Of a stretch of DNA of 64,000 bases, positions 1 through 7,900 are shown piece by piece. The notes under the pieces were generated by a model. It did no database searches, was not told the origin of the DNA, and saw nothing but the letters and a program-made list of their open reading frames with translations. The first letter of the stretch is position 1. Every line of letters starts with the position of its first letter. This DNA is from Verrucomicrobiota bacterium (GTDB lineage: Bacteria; Verrucomicrobiota; Verrucomicrobiia; Verrucomicrobiales; Akkermansiaceae), in NCBI GenBank assembly GCA_026397725.1, contig JAPLUI010000266.1, positions 18,471 through 82,470 of the forward strand. The letters are read 5' to 3'. The position numbers and the translations under genes were made by a program.

Positions 1-605
1 ACCTCCGCCTGCGGGAAGTAGCGTTTGCAGAACGCCACCCCAGTCGCCCCCAGACTCCACCAAACTTGCAGGATCCAGAGTGCCCGTTGGGGCGGGACGA
101 CCGCGTCCCACACGCGGTGCCACAGCCCCCGCCCGGTGGGTTGATCATGCGAGGGCAAGGCCCGCGCAATCTCGCGGGCCAGCCGCAGCCGATCCCCGGC
201 ATCCTGGTCCGCCAGCGGATGCCGTCGCCACAGTTCGAGCACGCGTTCTTCGCCGGTTAGAATCTCGCGTTTCCACGGCGAGCCATCGAACCACAAGGCA
301 TCGCCATGGGTGATGACGATGCGTCCGCCCGCCAGTTCCATCCAGCCCGGGCCGGGCCAGCCGGGATCATGGTTGCCGGAGATGAACACCGCCTCGCAAC
401 CTTCTTCCGCACACAGCCCCTGCAACTCGTCTAACATTTCTGCCGAGCGCCCGACCACCGCCCGGGTCAATTCCTGCCAAGTGTCGCCATTGAACACCAC
501 CGTCCCCGCGCCGGCCAGCAAGGGCCGCAACGTCGACACCCGTGCGATCCGCGACACCGGGTGTGCGAGATGCAAATCCGAAAGGATCCGCACGGGTTCC
601 TTCAT
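1..605 (-). CDS. Metallophosphoesterase family protein (C-terminus beyond window)
   Basis: Reading the minus strand from the ATG at 605 gives an open frame of 201 codons that runs off the left edge without a stop. The start reads MKEPVRILSDLHLAHP, and further on come FNGDTW, SGNHDPG and THGD. These are the SDxH, GDxx, GNHD and xHGD metal-binding motifs of calcineurin-like phosphoesterases, and their spacing resembles the LpxH/YfcE-like branch. The ATG overlaps the stop of the upstream methyltransferase gene as ATGA, so the two are probably translationally coupled. The substrate cannot be told from sequence: UDP-diacylglucosamine, nucleotide or protein substrates are all possible in this superfamily. 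The missing C-terminus prevents a finer call. Confidence 0.85.
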   Translation of the reverse strand, partial: MKEPVRILSDLHLAHPVSRIARVSTLRPLLAGAGTVVFNGDTWQELTRAVVGRSAEMLDELQGLCAEEGCEAVFISGNHDPGWPGPGWMELAGGRIVITHGDALWFDGSPWKREILTGEERVLELWRRHPLADQDAGDRLRLAREIARALPSHDQPTGRGLWHRVWDAVVPPQRALWILQVWWSLGATGVAFCKRYFPQAE

Positions 606-1216
606 GGCGTGGTTCTCCGTTGGCGCACCGCCTCAAACAGGCAGACCCCGGCGGCCACCGAGACATTGAGGCAGGGGACTTTGCCCGCCATCGGGATCGA
701 GGCCAGGAAATCGCAATGCTCCTCGGTTAGGCGGCGCATGCCGTTTTCCTCGGCTCCCAGCACCAGTCCGAGCGGACCTTTCAGATCGGTTTCGTAAACG
801 GACTTGCTGGCCCGGTCGGAGGTGCCCACCAGCCACAGTCCGGCGGCTTTGAGTTTTTCCATGGTGCGGGCCAGATTGGTCACCTGGGCGAAGGGGACAT
901 GATCGGCTGCGCCTACCGAGACGCGCCGCACGGTTTCGGTGATGCCCACGGCTTTGTCCTTGGTGGTGACCACGGCATGCACCCCGGCGGCATCGGCCGT
1001 ACGCAGGATGGCCCCGAGGTTGTGCGGGTCCTGCACGCAATCCAGGATCAACACCAAGGGCATCGTTTGCGCCGCCACGATGGCCAGCAACTCATCCTCA
1101 TCCAGCGCGGGCGTGATCTTCTCAGTGGCCTGGACATGGCGGTTCTCACGGGCCAGTCGGGGTGGCGGGCCGGGACGCCCCTGCGGAGCGGGATTTCCAT
1201 GCGGACGGAGTTTCAT
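602..1216 (-). CDS. TrmH/SpoU-family RNA 2'-O-methyltransferase, RlmB-like
   Basis: This 204-residue protein has the SPOUT motifs of the RlmB/TrmH group. Motif 1 is in DCVQDPHNLGAILRTADAAG (about residues 59-78), motif 2 in LVLGAEENGMRR and motif 3 in IPMAGKVPCLNVSVAAGVC. The knotted C-terminal domain binds S-adenosylmethionine. RlmB methylates the ribose of a guanosine in 23S rRNA, but related enzymes act on tRNA or other rRNA sites. The protein is about 40 residues shorter than E. coli RlmB: the N-terminal L30e-like RNA-binding domain is reduced to a short proline/arginine-rich leader. Its stop overlaps the start of the metallophosphoesterase gene (ATGA). The family is certain; the exact target nucleotide is inferred. 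Confidence 0.85.
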   Translation of the reverse strand: MKLRPHGNPAPQGRPGPPPRLARENRHVQATEKITPALDEDELLAIVAAQTMPLVLILDCVQDPHNLGAILRTADAAGVHAVVTTKDKAVGITETVRRVSVGAADHVPFAQVTNLARTMEKLKAAGLWLVGTSDRASKSVYETDLKGPLGLVLGAEENGMRRLTEEHCDFLASIPMAGKVPCLNVSVAAGVCLFEAVRQRRTTP

Positions 1217-1245
1217 CGGCGCAAGCCTTAGCCCGGCACGTCCTG

Positions 1246-1824
1246 TTAGTCGAGCGAAACCCGCTCGTATAGCTCCCCGAGCGCAATCTCCGCCTCGATC
1301 TCCGGCAAGGGAATCACGCTCTCCCGCCCCGCATACTCCTCCACCGCGAAACCTCCCTGCGGCAGGCTGCGGCGGTAGAGGATGACGCGAGCTTCATCCG
1401 GCTCGACGAAAATCAGCACCTTGAGCGTGCCGAGGGTGAGATAGGCGTCCCGCTTTTCGGTTAGATCAGCCCGTCGGGTGGACTCGCTGAGAACCTCGAT
1501 GATGAGCACGGGATGATCCTGAAAATGGTCGGTTTCGGGATTGAGATGGCACACCACCATGGCGTCCGGGTAATAGAACCGGGTGTGATCGGGAAACGTG
1601 ATCCGCACCTTCGTATCGCTGTTGAACGCCTGGCAGGGCTTGCCGCGCAGCCGGGTGACGAGCGAAACCAGAAAATTGGAAGCAATGGTATTGTGGCGGT
1701 TGCTCGCACCGGCCATCGCATGCACCACTCCGCCGAGGTATTCGTGCTTGCTTTCAGCCTGTTCCTCGCCGGCGAGGTAGTCCTCGATGCTGAGAAGATA
1801 GGAGGCCTGTCTGAGCGCTGTCAT
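1246..1824 (-). CDS. Uma2 family endonuclease-like protein (DUF820)
   Basis: The chosen start (1824) gives 192 residues beginning MTALRQASYLLSIEDYLAGE. The opening pattern of SIEDYL, then E-x-x-x-x-KHEYLGGVVHAMAG, then RFYYPDAMVVC and VLIIEVLSEST is the Uma2/DUF820 signature. This is a PD-(D/E)XK-fold family whose acidic residues lie in the YPDAMV strand and the IEVLSEST strand. Uma2 proteins are very abundant in cyanobacteria, planctomycetes and verrucomicrobia; their substrate is not established. The frame stays open upstream of 1824, but the extra residues are an out-of-frame translation of the neighbouring gene, so the shorter start is preferred. It lies 29 bases downstream of the RlmB-like gene on the same strand. 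Confidence 0.8.
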   Translation of the reverse strand: MTALRQASYLLSIEDYLAGEEQAESKHEYLGGVVHAMAGASNRHNTIASNFLVSLVTRLRGKPCQAFNSDTKVRITFPDHTRFYYPDAMVVCHLNPETDHFQDHPVLIIEVLSESTRRADLTEKRDAYLTLGTLKVLIFVEPDEARVILYRRSLPQGGFAVEEYAGRESVIPLPEIEAEIALGELYERVSLD

Positions 1825-1880
1825 GCCGGGATGATAGTGGCAGACCTTGCGCTTGGCAAGCGGGAGAATCCGGCAATTCC

Positions 1881-2618
1881 TCACTCCCGCACGGACCTGA
1901 AATACCGCTTCGGAATTTCCTGCACGGAATACAACCTGGCGATCGTGCCGCCGGTGCCGGCGATGTGTTCCTCCACCGGTGCCCAGTTCACCAAATCCAT
2001 GGACGACTCGACCCGGTAACTCTTGCCGAGGCCCGCGCCGAAGCGCACCTCCACCGCCGTGTAGATCACCAGTTGCGTGTCCGGCGAACTGTTCGGGTCG
2101 GTCGGGATGAAGCCGCTGGTGACCTCGTAGCCGTCGCTGAACCCGTCCCCGTCCGTGTCCCAGACGTCCGGGTTGCTGTGGTAAACGACGAGTTCCTGAT
2201 AGTTCGTTAGACCGTCGCCATCGGGGTCGCGCCCGTCCGGGGCGAAGATGGCGTTGATGGTCTTGTTGAAGTCCAGCAAGACCGACAGCGGATTGGCGTT
2301 GCCGTTGGCGTCGCCGGTCCATTTGCTGAACAGGTAGCCTGGGTCAGGGTCGCCGGCGCTGAGTTGGACCGTGGCGTTCGGGGCATACTGATGTTGGCCC
2401 GCGACGGGGTCCGTGATGCCGTGGGGCGAGGTGACTGTCAGATAGACCCAGTCACGGGTCTCGACGCTGACGTTGCTGGATTCAGCCAGGACCCAGCGGG
2501 TCTCGACGTTGATGTTGGATGACTCGGCGCTCACCCAGGTGGCGCGGGCCACCGGGGCGGGCAGGAACAATGCCGCCGCGAGGGCGGTCAGGGTGCGGTG
2601 GAATTTGGTAGCATTCAT
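1881..2618 (-). CDS. Secreted protein with InlB-like repeat and thrombospondin-3-like calcium loops
   Basis: Starting at 2618 the product is 245 residues with a signal peptide (MNATKFHRTLTALAAALFLP, then a PVARA cleavage site). Directly after it comes a short tandem duplication, WVSAESSNINVETR followed by WVLAESSNVSVETR. Next is an InlB B-repeat-like segment (YLFSKWTGDANG, then INAIFAP), then two aspartate-rich loops (GRDPDGDGLTNYQE and VWDTDGDGFSDGYE) typical of thrombospondin type 3 repeats that bind calcium. The C-terminus (YRVESSMDLVNWAPVEE to the final YFRSVRE) matches the end module of many verrucomicrobial secreted proteins. The function is probably extracellular or surface; no enzyme domain is visible. 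The gene is monocistronic, with REP-like repeats just upstream. Confidence 0.75.
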   Translation of the reverse strand: MNATKFHRTLTALAAALFLPAPVARATWVSAESSNINVETRWVLAESSNVSVETRDWVYLTVTSPHGITDPVAGQHQYAPNATVQLSAGDPDPGYLFSKWTGDANGNANPLSVLLDFNKTINAIFAPDGRDPDGDGLTNYQELVVYHSNPDVWDTDGDGFSDGYEVTSGFIPTDPNSSPDTQLVIYTAVEVRFGAGLGKSYRVESSMDLVNWAPVEEHIAGTGGTIARLYSVQEIPKRYFRSVRE

Positions 2619-2650
2619 AATATTGGTTAGGGCGGGGATTGGAAATGGTG

Positions 2651-2920
2651 GCGTCGTTGCGAATGGGAGGAATTGTAGCGGCGCTCTGTGAGCGTCGTTG
2701 CGAATGGGAGGAATTGTAGCGGCGCTCTGTGAGCGCCGATGCCAAAGAGATGCGCGATGCATTCGCCAGCGACGGTCACAGACCGCCGCTACAACGCCGG
2801 CGCAGGATCGCCTTGTAGCGGCGCTCTGTGAGCGCCGATGCCAAAGAGATGCGCGATCCATTCGCATCGACTGTTCCCGCAGGGGAAAAGTAGTCACAGA
2901 CCGCCGCTACAACGCCGCGC
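2651..2920. repeat. Cluster of REP-like palindromic repeats
   Basis: The sequence GTAGCGGCGCTCTGTGAGCG occurs at about 2675, 2716 and 2816. The first two copies sit in a 41 bp direct tandem duplication (units begin at 2651 and 2692). A longer segment that continues GATGCCAAAGAGATGCGCGA is present twice (about 2738 and 2838). Two inverted relatives, GTCACAGACCGCCGCTACAA, lie at about 2776 and 2894. Each direct/inverted pair can fold into a stem. This resembles the extragenic palindromes scattered through verrucomicrobial and planctomycete genomes. It interrupts the stretch where further DGR genes might be expected. Confidence 0.8.
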
Positions 2921-3133
2921 AATGGCTTGGGAACGAATGGCTCGCCCAGTGGTAGCGTGCCATTACCGCCGAGGGAATCCCGCGCACCAAACCCGCCCGG
3001 AGCGTTCGCCGCAGCCTCCGCCGTTCCTACCGGCACCGGGCGGGCATGCTGGTTTTGCCACGCCGCACCAGGCGGCGCGGACGGGATGGCAGCCGGGTCG
3101 GAGTGGTCATCCCGCGGCGGGGAGTCCTCTGAG

Positions 3134-3264
3134 CTGCGGACGGTGCGGAACCCGAGGTTGTTGTTGCGATTGGTCAGAATCCGCTGCCCGCGCAGAAACC
3201 CGTTGAGTTCCTCCCCAAAGCCGCCGGCATCATGCGCCGGAATCTTGAAAAATTCCAGTTGCAT
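3134..3264 (-). pseudogene. DGR remnant: accessory-gene start fused to a template-repeat tail
   Basis: From the ATG at 3264 the frame reads MQLEFFKIPAHDAGGFGEEL and on to LNGFLRGQRIL, the N-terminal pattern I associate with HRDC-type accessory genes next to DGR reverse transcriptases. After about 30 codons it switches abruptly to TNRNNNLGFRTVRSS. That asparagine-rich end is what the adenine-rich 3' end of a DGR template repeat encodes, and it parallels the end of the upstream FGE protein (KDNGLGFRPVRR). The rest of the frame (to 2776) is low-complexity and runs into REP repeats. No reverse transcriptase follows. The simplest reading is an internal deletion that joined the start of the accessory gene to the end of the template repeat. 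Calling the accessory family is from memory of the pattern and needs a search. Confidence 0.55.
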
Positions 3265-3455
3265 GAGTTCTTAAAGAAAATTCGCGGGGAAAGTTTCCCC
3301 CGCGACCCCCTCATTGCTTTCATTGCCAGGACGACCGAGGTGTCCTGAACCCTCACCCGCAGGGCGCTCGGAGGCTTCGTCCCTCAGCCTCCCGCCTGCC
3401 CTGCTAGCCATGACTGTCTATTCTGTTCTCACCGGTGCTCAGAGGAAGACCACTC

Positions 3456-3510
3456 CTACCTGCGGACGGGACGGAACCCGAGGCCGTTGTCCTTGTTGCC
3501 CGGGCTGGAG
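3456..3510 (-). other. Candidate variable-repeat (VR) 3' end of the FGE gene
   Basis: On the coding strand the last codons of the FGE gene give GNKDNGLGFRPVRR. They align with the adenine-rich element at 3134-3177 (TNRNNNLGFRTVRS). Over the first 30 aligned bases, counted from the CTGCGGACGG end on the plus strand, five positions differ. Four of these are adenines in the template-like copy on the coding strand (A to C once, A to G three times); the fifth is C to T. Adenine-specific change is the hallmark of DGR mutagenesis. Further 5' the two copies diverge, so the surviving template is only partly related or has decayed. Confidence 0.5.
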
Positions 3511-4646
3511 TCGCCGCGGCGGGCCGCGCGGCAGCCGTAGGCGTCGTCGTACCAGGCGCCGCCGCGCCCCACGCGGTCCGAGCCGGACGGCCCGCCGGCA
3601 GGATCCGTTAGACTCGCGGGAGTGCCGTAGTAAGCGGCATCATACCAATCCCAGCACCACTCCCACACGTTGCCCGCCATGTCATGGAGGCCATAAGCGT
3701 TCGCCGCAAAACTCCCCACCGGAGAGGTGTAGGGGTAGCCGCCCACGGCGTAGGACGGATGATAGCCGGTGCTTCCAGTTTGATAGGTTTCGCCGCCAAC
3801 GTTGTAGAAGTTCGCCTCGGTGTGACTGATGATATTGCCCCATGGGAACCGCAGGCCCGCCAGGCCGCCGCGGGCCGCTTTCTCGCGCTCCGCCTCGGTC
3901 GGCAGCCGGTAGCCGTTGGCCGCCCATTTCACCATGGTGTTGCCGATGCTGTTGGTGCCCGTCTTGAAGACCAGGGTCTGCGCGGCATCCGTGTAGTAGC
4001 AAGGCGTGAGCCCGTCCTGCTCGCTCCGCGCGTTGCACCATTTCACGACGTCATACCACGAGATCGTCTGCACCGGGTGGTCCGCCGCCTTGCCCGCACC
4101 GGCGGCCAGGTCCGTGTAGCCATGGACAAGTCCCCAGGTCCGCACCGCGTCCCAGTCCGCCTTGGTCACGCCCTTTTTCTGCATGTAAAACGCGCTCACG
4201 CTGACCGTGTGCGGCGAGGCATCGGTCATGCCGTCGAGCGGATCGCCCATGCTGAAGTTCCCGGCGGGGATGACCGCGAAGTCCGCCAGGGGCGGCATCC
4301 CGTCGCTTACCTTGAGGCGGAAGCGGGTCAATGCGGAAGTCTGGTTGTTCCAATCCGCGCCGACGTTCCAGGTGATGCGCAGGTTGCTGCCGGGCGTGAC
4401 ATTGGCGCCGACCGCGCCGGTTATGATGGTGGTCGGCACCGCCCAGGTCGTGCCGCCATCGGCGGAGATTTCCAGCGCGACGATGACCGGGGTGGCGATG
4501 CCGGTGACATCATAGTCGATATCGACCAGCTTGGTGCCGGCGCGTTGGGCGGCACGGACATTGCCGACCGTGATTTGGGCCTGCGCCGGAGCGGCGGCCA
4601 AAGCCAGCGCGGCGAGCAGGGGGAGGAAGCGAGGGAGCGATTTCAT
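3456..4646 (-). CDS. Secreted FGE-sulfatase (SUMF1, C-type-lectin fold) protein, candidate DGR target
   Basis: The start at 4646 gives 396 residues with a clear signal peptide (MKSLPRFLPLLAALALAAAP, then AQAQ). Residues about 20-115 form a beta-rich domain (ITVGNVRAAQRAGTKLVDID). Residues 118-396 are the formylglycine-generating-enzyme domain: FAVIPAGNFSMGD, HPVQTISWYDVVKWCNA, YRLPTEAEREKAARGG, GLHDMAGNVWEWCWDWYD and RGGAWYDDAYGCRAARRG. Many such proteins are not sulfatase activators but ligand-binding surface proteins diversified by DGRs. The cysteines used for catalysis in true FGEs are not evident. The gene ends in the VR-like segment, and a template-like remnant lies about 190 bases downstream. 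An extra 29 codons upstream of 4646 are possible, but the signal peptide decides the start. Confidence 0.85.
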   Translation of the reverse strand: MKSLPRFLPLLAALALAAAPAQAQITVGNVRAAQRAGTKLVDIDYDVTGIATPVIVALEISADGGTTWAVPTTIITGAVGANVTPGSNLRITWNVGADWNNQTSALTRFRLKVSDGMPPLADFAVIPAGNFSMGDPLDGMTDASPHTVSVSAFYMQKKGVTKADWDAVRTWGLVHGYTDLAAGAGKAADHPVQTISWYDVVKWCNARSEQDGLTPCYYTDAAQTLVFKTGTNSIGNTMVKWAANGYRLPTEAEREKAARGGLAGLRFPWGNIISHTEANFYNVGGETYQTGSTGYHPSYAVGGYPYTSPVGSFAANAYGLHDMAGNVWEWCWDWYDAAYYGTPASLTDPAGGPSGSDRVGRGGAWYDDAYGCRAARRGDSSPGNKDNGLGFRPVRR

Positions 4647-4859
4647 GGGGGATGCGGGGGGTATGAGGGAAGGCACCGCTGGTTGCTTCAGCCAGCGCCT
4701 CAAAACGAGTCGATTCGTCACAAAATCCACCAAAGGTCAAATTCAAAAAACAATTTTTCGGGGCTTGGGGGATTGGGCGCGGTCGCGGCCATTCTTATAC
4801 TTGAATGTTGAATGTTGAATGACGGGCCGGATCATGGTCCGGCCGCAGCGAGCGCCGGG

Positions 4860-4927
4860 ACTTAGCCACAGCGGTGTGGCGCTGCGCTTCCCACCGCACT
4901 CCATACCTTCACCTGTTCATGCGCAAC
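4860..4927. repeat. Dispersed repeat at the 3' end of the giant gene
   Basis: The 49 bases 4860-4908 are identical to the reverse complement of 51113-51161, about 46 kb away, and a weaker match continues to about 4927. The element starts ACTTAGCCACAGCGGTGTGG. It abuts the stop codon of the minus-strand gene that ends at 4928. The other copy lies just after the stop of another giant surface-protein gene. Between 4647 and 4860 there is also a 7 bp tandem repeat (TTGAATG three times, about 4801-4819) and an A/T-rich stretch near 4740-4765 that may hold the promoter of the FGE gene; no other gene is seen there. Confidence 0.8.
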
Positions 4928-7900
4928 CTATTCCACGCGGACGTTGAGGCGATAGAACTTTCCGGGCGCCTCGATGGGCAAGGTGACGATGACGGACTGG
5001 TCCTCACCGATCAGGTTGGTGAAGCCGCTCAGTCCCTGCCACGAGGCGGGGTTCGCGAGGTCGGAGCTGACCTCGACGGCATACTTTCGCGTCCGCCCGG
5101 CATAGCCCGCGCCACTTGCGCTGCGGGCGACGAAGCGCAGGGTGAAGGTGTTGCCGGCGGGGTGCGTGAGCGCCAGGGGATGCGGGTTGAAGGTGCGCGG
5201 ATCGGTGCCCAGGGTGTATTCGGCGAGGTTGCCGAAGCCGTCGCCGTCCGGATCGCGGTCGTCTGCGGCCAGGCCGGCGGTGATTTCAGCGGGCGTGAAA
5301 TGGCTGGCCCGCCAGGAATCGAGATCCTCCACCTTGATGAGCAGAGTGCCACTCGCCGTGCCAGTGTGGTTCATCTCGCGGATCGTCGCCAGCACGGCGT
5401 AGCTGCCCGCGGCGCTCGGGGAGGTCGGCGAGCCGTCATAGGTCAGGTTCACGGTCAGGCCCTCGGGCGTGGTCGTTGCGGACGCCGATTTCGGCGTGCC
5501 ATCGTAAGTTTGGGTGAGGTCGCCGAGCGTGATGCTGGCGGCGGCCTGGTGAATCGTGCCGGTGGTGCAGTTCGTTAGGGTAACCGCATAGTTGGCGCCG
5601 CCATTGCCGTCGTCAAGCGTGATGCCCGGAATGATCACCTTGTTGCCATCACCGGCATTGCCGTCCTGGAATGCCTGCGCGAGGGTGCTGGCCGCATCGC
5701 CGGTGGCCAGCGGCGGGGTAAGGATCGGGGTGCCCGCAGCGGTGCTCGTGCCATCATAGGTCTTGGTGGCAGGCACCGCCGCCACCGTGAGTGGCCGCGG
5801 CGTGAGGTTGGCAGTTAGACCAACCTGCCGGGTGAGGGTGTAGTTGCCCGCCTGCGCCCCGCCGAGGGTGATGCCGGTCACCGTCACCGGCCGGTTGGGG
5901 CCCGCGTGCTTGTCTGCAAACTCGGCGACCGCCGTGCCACCCAACGTTAGAGTGTCGCCAGTGTAGGGCTTGCCGTCGCTGCTCGTCCCGCTGCCTGCGG
6001 CCTGTGCCGGTGGCAACGCCGCGCTGCCCGTCAGGGCCACTGCGGGTGTGCCGTCATAGGTTTTGTCAGATGCGGCCAGGCCGTTCACCGTCAGGGCTTT
6101 GGGGGTGACCTGCAGCGATCCGGTGGCTCCGGTCAGCGTGTAGTTGCCCGCCGCCGAACCTGCCAGAGCCAAGGTGCCGGGAGTTATCGTTTTGAAGGTG
6201 GCAAGCGCCCCGGCCCACTGTGCCGTGGTGCTGAGGGTGCCGCCGGAGTAGGCGGTTCCGGTGGCGCTCACGATCCGTTCGAGCGCATACCCCTTGGCGT
6301 TGTTAGCAGCCGTGCCATGGGTTGACTGCGCACTGGCAACCGCAGTGAAGCTGTTGAGCACGGTCCCCAGGGTGGGCGTGCTGCTGATATAACCCATGCC
6401 GCCGATCCATAACTCGTTGGCCTGGGTGGTGCTTGGCGTGGTGCCGGTGAGCGCAGCGGTACTGTTGCCGGTGGCACTCGACGTTTGATCCAGCGGGCTG
6501 GCGCTCAGGACGCCGCGGTATTCCATCACCACGGCGGCCGAGCGCAACAAGGCCTGGTTGATGGTGAGCGCCGCCGCCGCGTTAAGAATGTTAGGGGCCT
6601 GCCAGATCTCGGTGGTCGTGCCATTGGGATTGGTGGCTTGCGCGGCACGCGACCAGGTGGCTCCGGTTTGGGTGATGCCGGTAACCCGGCCGGCAGAGCT
6701 GCCGCGGGTGGCGATCACGGCAATGAGGGTGTTGCCGTTCGCGGGCGCGGTGCTTAGGGTCACCGGAATCGTGGTGGAAGCATTTGGGCCGGTGTTGCCC
6801 GTCTTGCTTTGCACCCGGGCCGCAGCCGGGATCGGTGCCAGCGCCTGGGCCCCTACCTCCTTGCCGGCCAGAGTGGTGCTGCCAGTTAATGTTAGGTTCG
6901 CCCCGTCGAGGTTGTTCTGGATTGTCAGACTGGCTGCCGCCGCCACCAAGGTCCCGTCATAGACCCGTGTGCCGGCCAACTGGAGCGGTCGCGCGGTGAT
7001 GCCGGCATTGGCCACGCCCGGTTGTGCCGCCAACGCATAGTTGCCCGCGTTGGCACCGCCGAGCGCATAGCCGGTGGCGGTCACCGGCCAGGTTCCCACA
7101 TTGGCGCTGGCGAAGGCCCCGGTGCCAGCGATCACAGTCACGGACTCGCCGCTGACCACGCCGGACACGGCACCGCCGGTTAGAGTGGCGGTGGCGGTGG
7201 CATCGTAAATCTTGTTGGCCGCCGTGACCCCGGTGATGGTTAGCATTTTGGCGCTCACCGTGAAGTCAAACGCGCCGGAGGCGCTGGGAGCATAGGTGGC
7301 GTCCCCCCCATAACTGGCGGTGATCGAATGGCCGCCCAGTGCCAGCGAACTCGTGGCAATGCTCGCCTGGCCGGAACTCAGCGTGCCCGTGCCTAACACC
7401 GTGGCCCCGTCCTTGAAAGTCACCGTCCCGCTCGCCCCCGCCGTCACCGTGGCGGTAAAGGTCACCGCCGAGCCATAGGCCCCGGTCGCGCCGAGCGACG
7501 ACGCCAGGGTGGTGGTGGACGGCAGGGCGGAGGGCGTGGCGCTGACCTGGGTGGAGTTCGCGCCCTCACCCGCACCGTTGGTTGCCGATACCACATAATG
7601 ATAAGGCGTGCCATTGATCGCCGTGGCATCGATATAACTCGTGGCGGCGGGACTGCCTAACGTGGTGTATGGTCCGCCACTGGTGAGGGAACGTTTCACG
7701 TTGTAGCCAAGCGCGCCGCTGGAGGCGTTCCACGTCAGGCCGACCGTGTTGCTACCCGGCGTGGCAGCCAGGCCGGTCGGTGCCGCGGGTGGCGAAGCCG
7801 GCACGGTCGGCAGGGCACTGGCCTGCGCCGAGTGCGGGGTTTCGCCCAGGGCGGTGATGGCGGAAATCACATAATAATAGCGGGTGCCATTGGTCAACCC

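Noticed and set aside
2620..3260. Possible DGR reverse transcriptase downstream of the template-like element
   Set aside because: No YxDD motif or RT-like frame on either strand; the space is filled by low-complexity frame and REP repeats.
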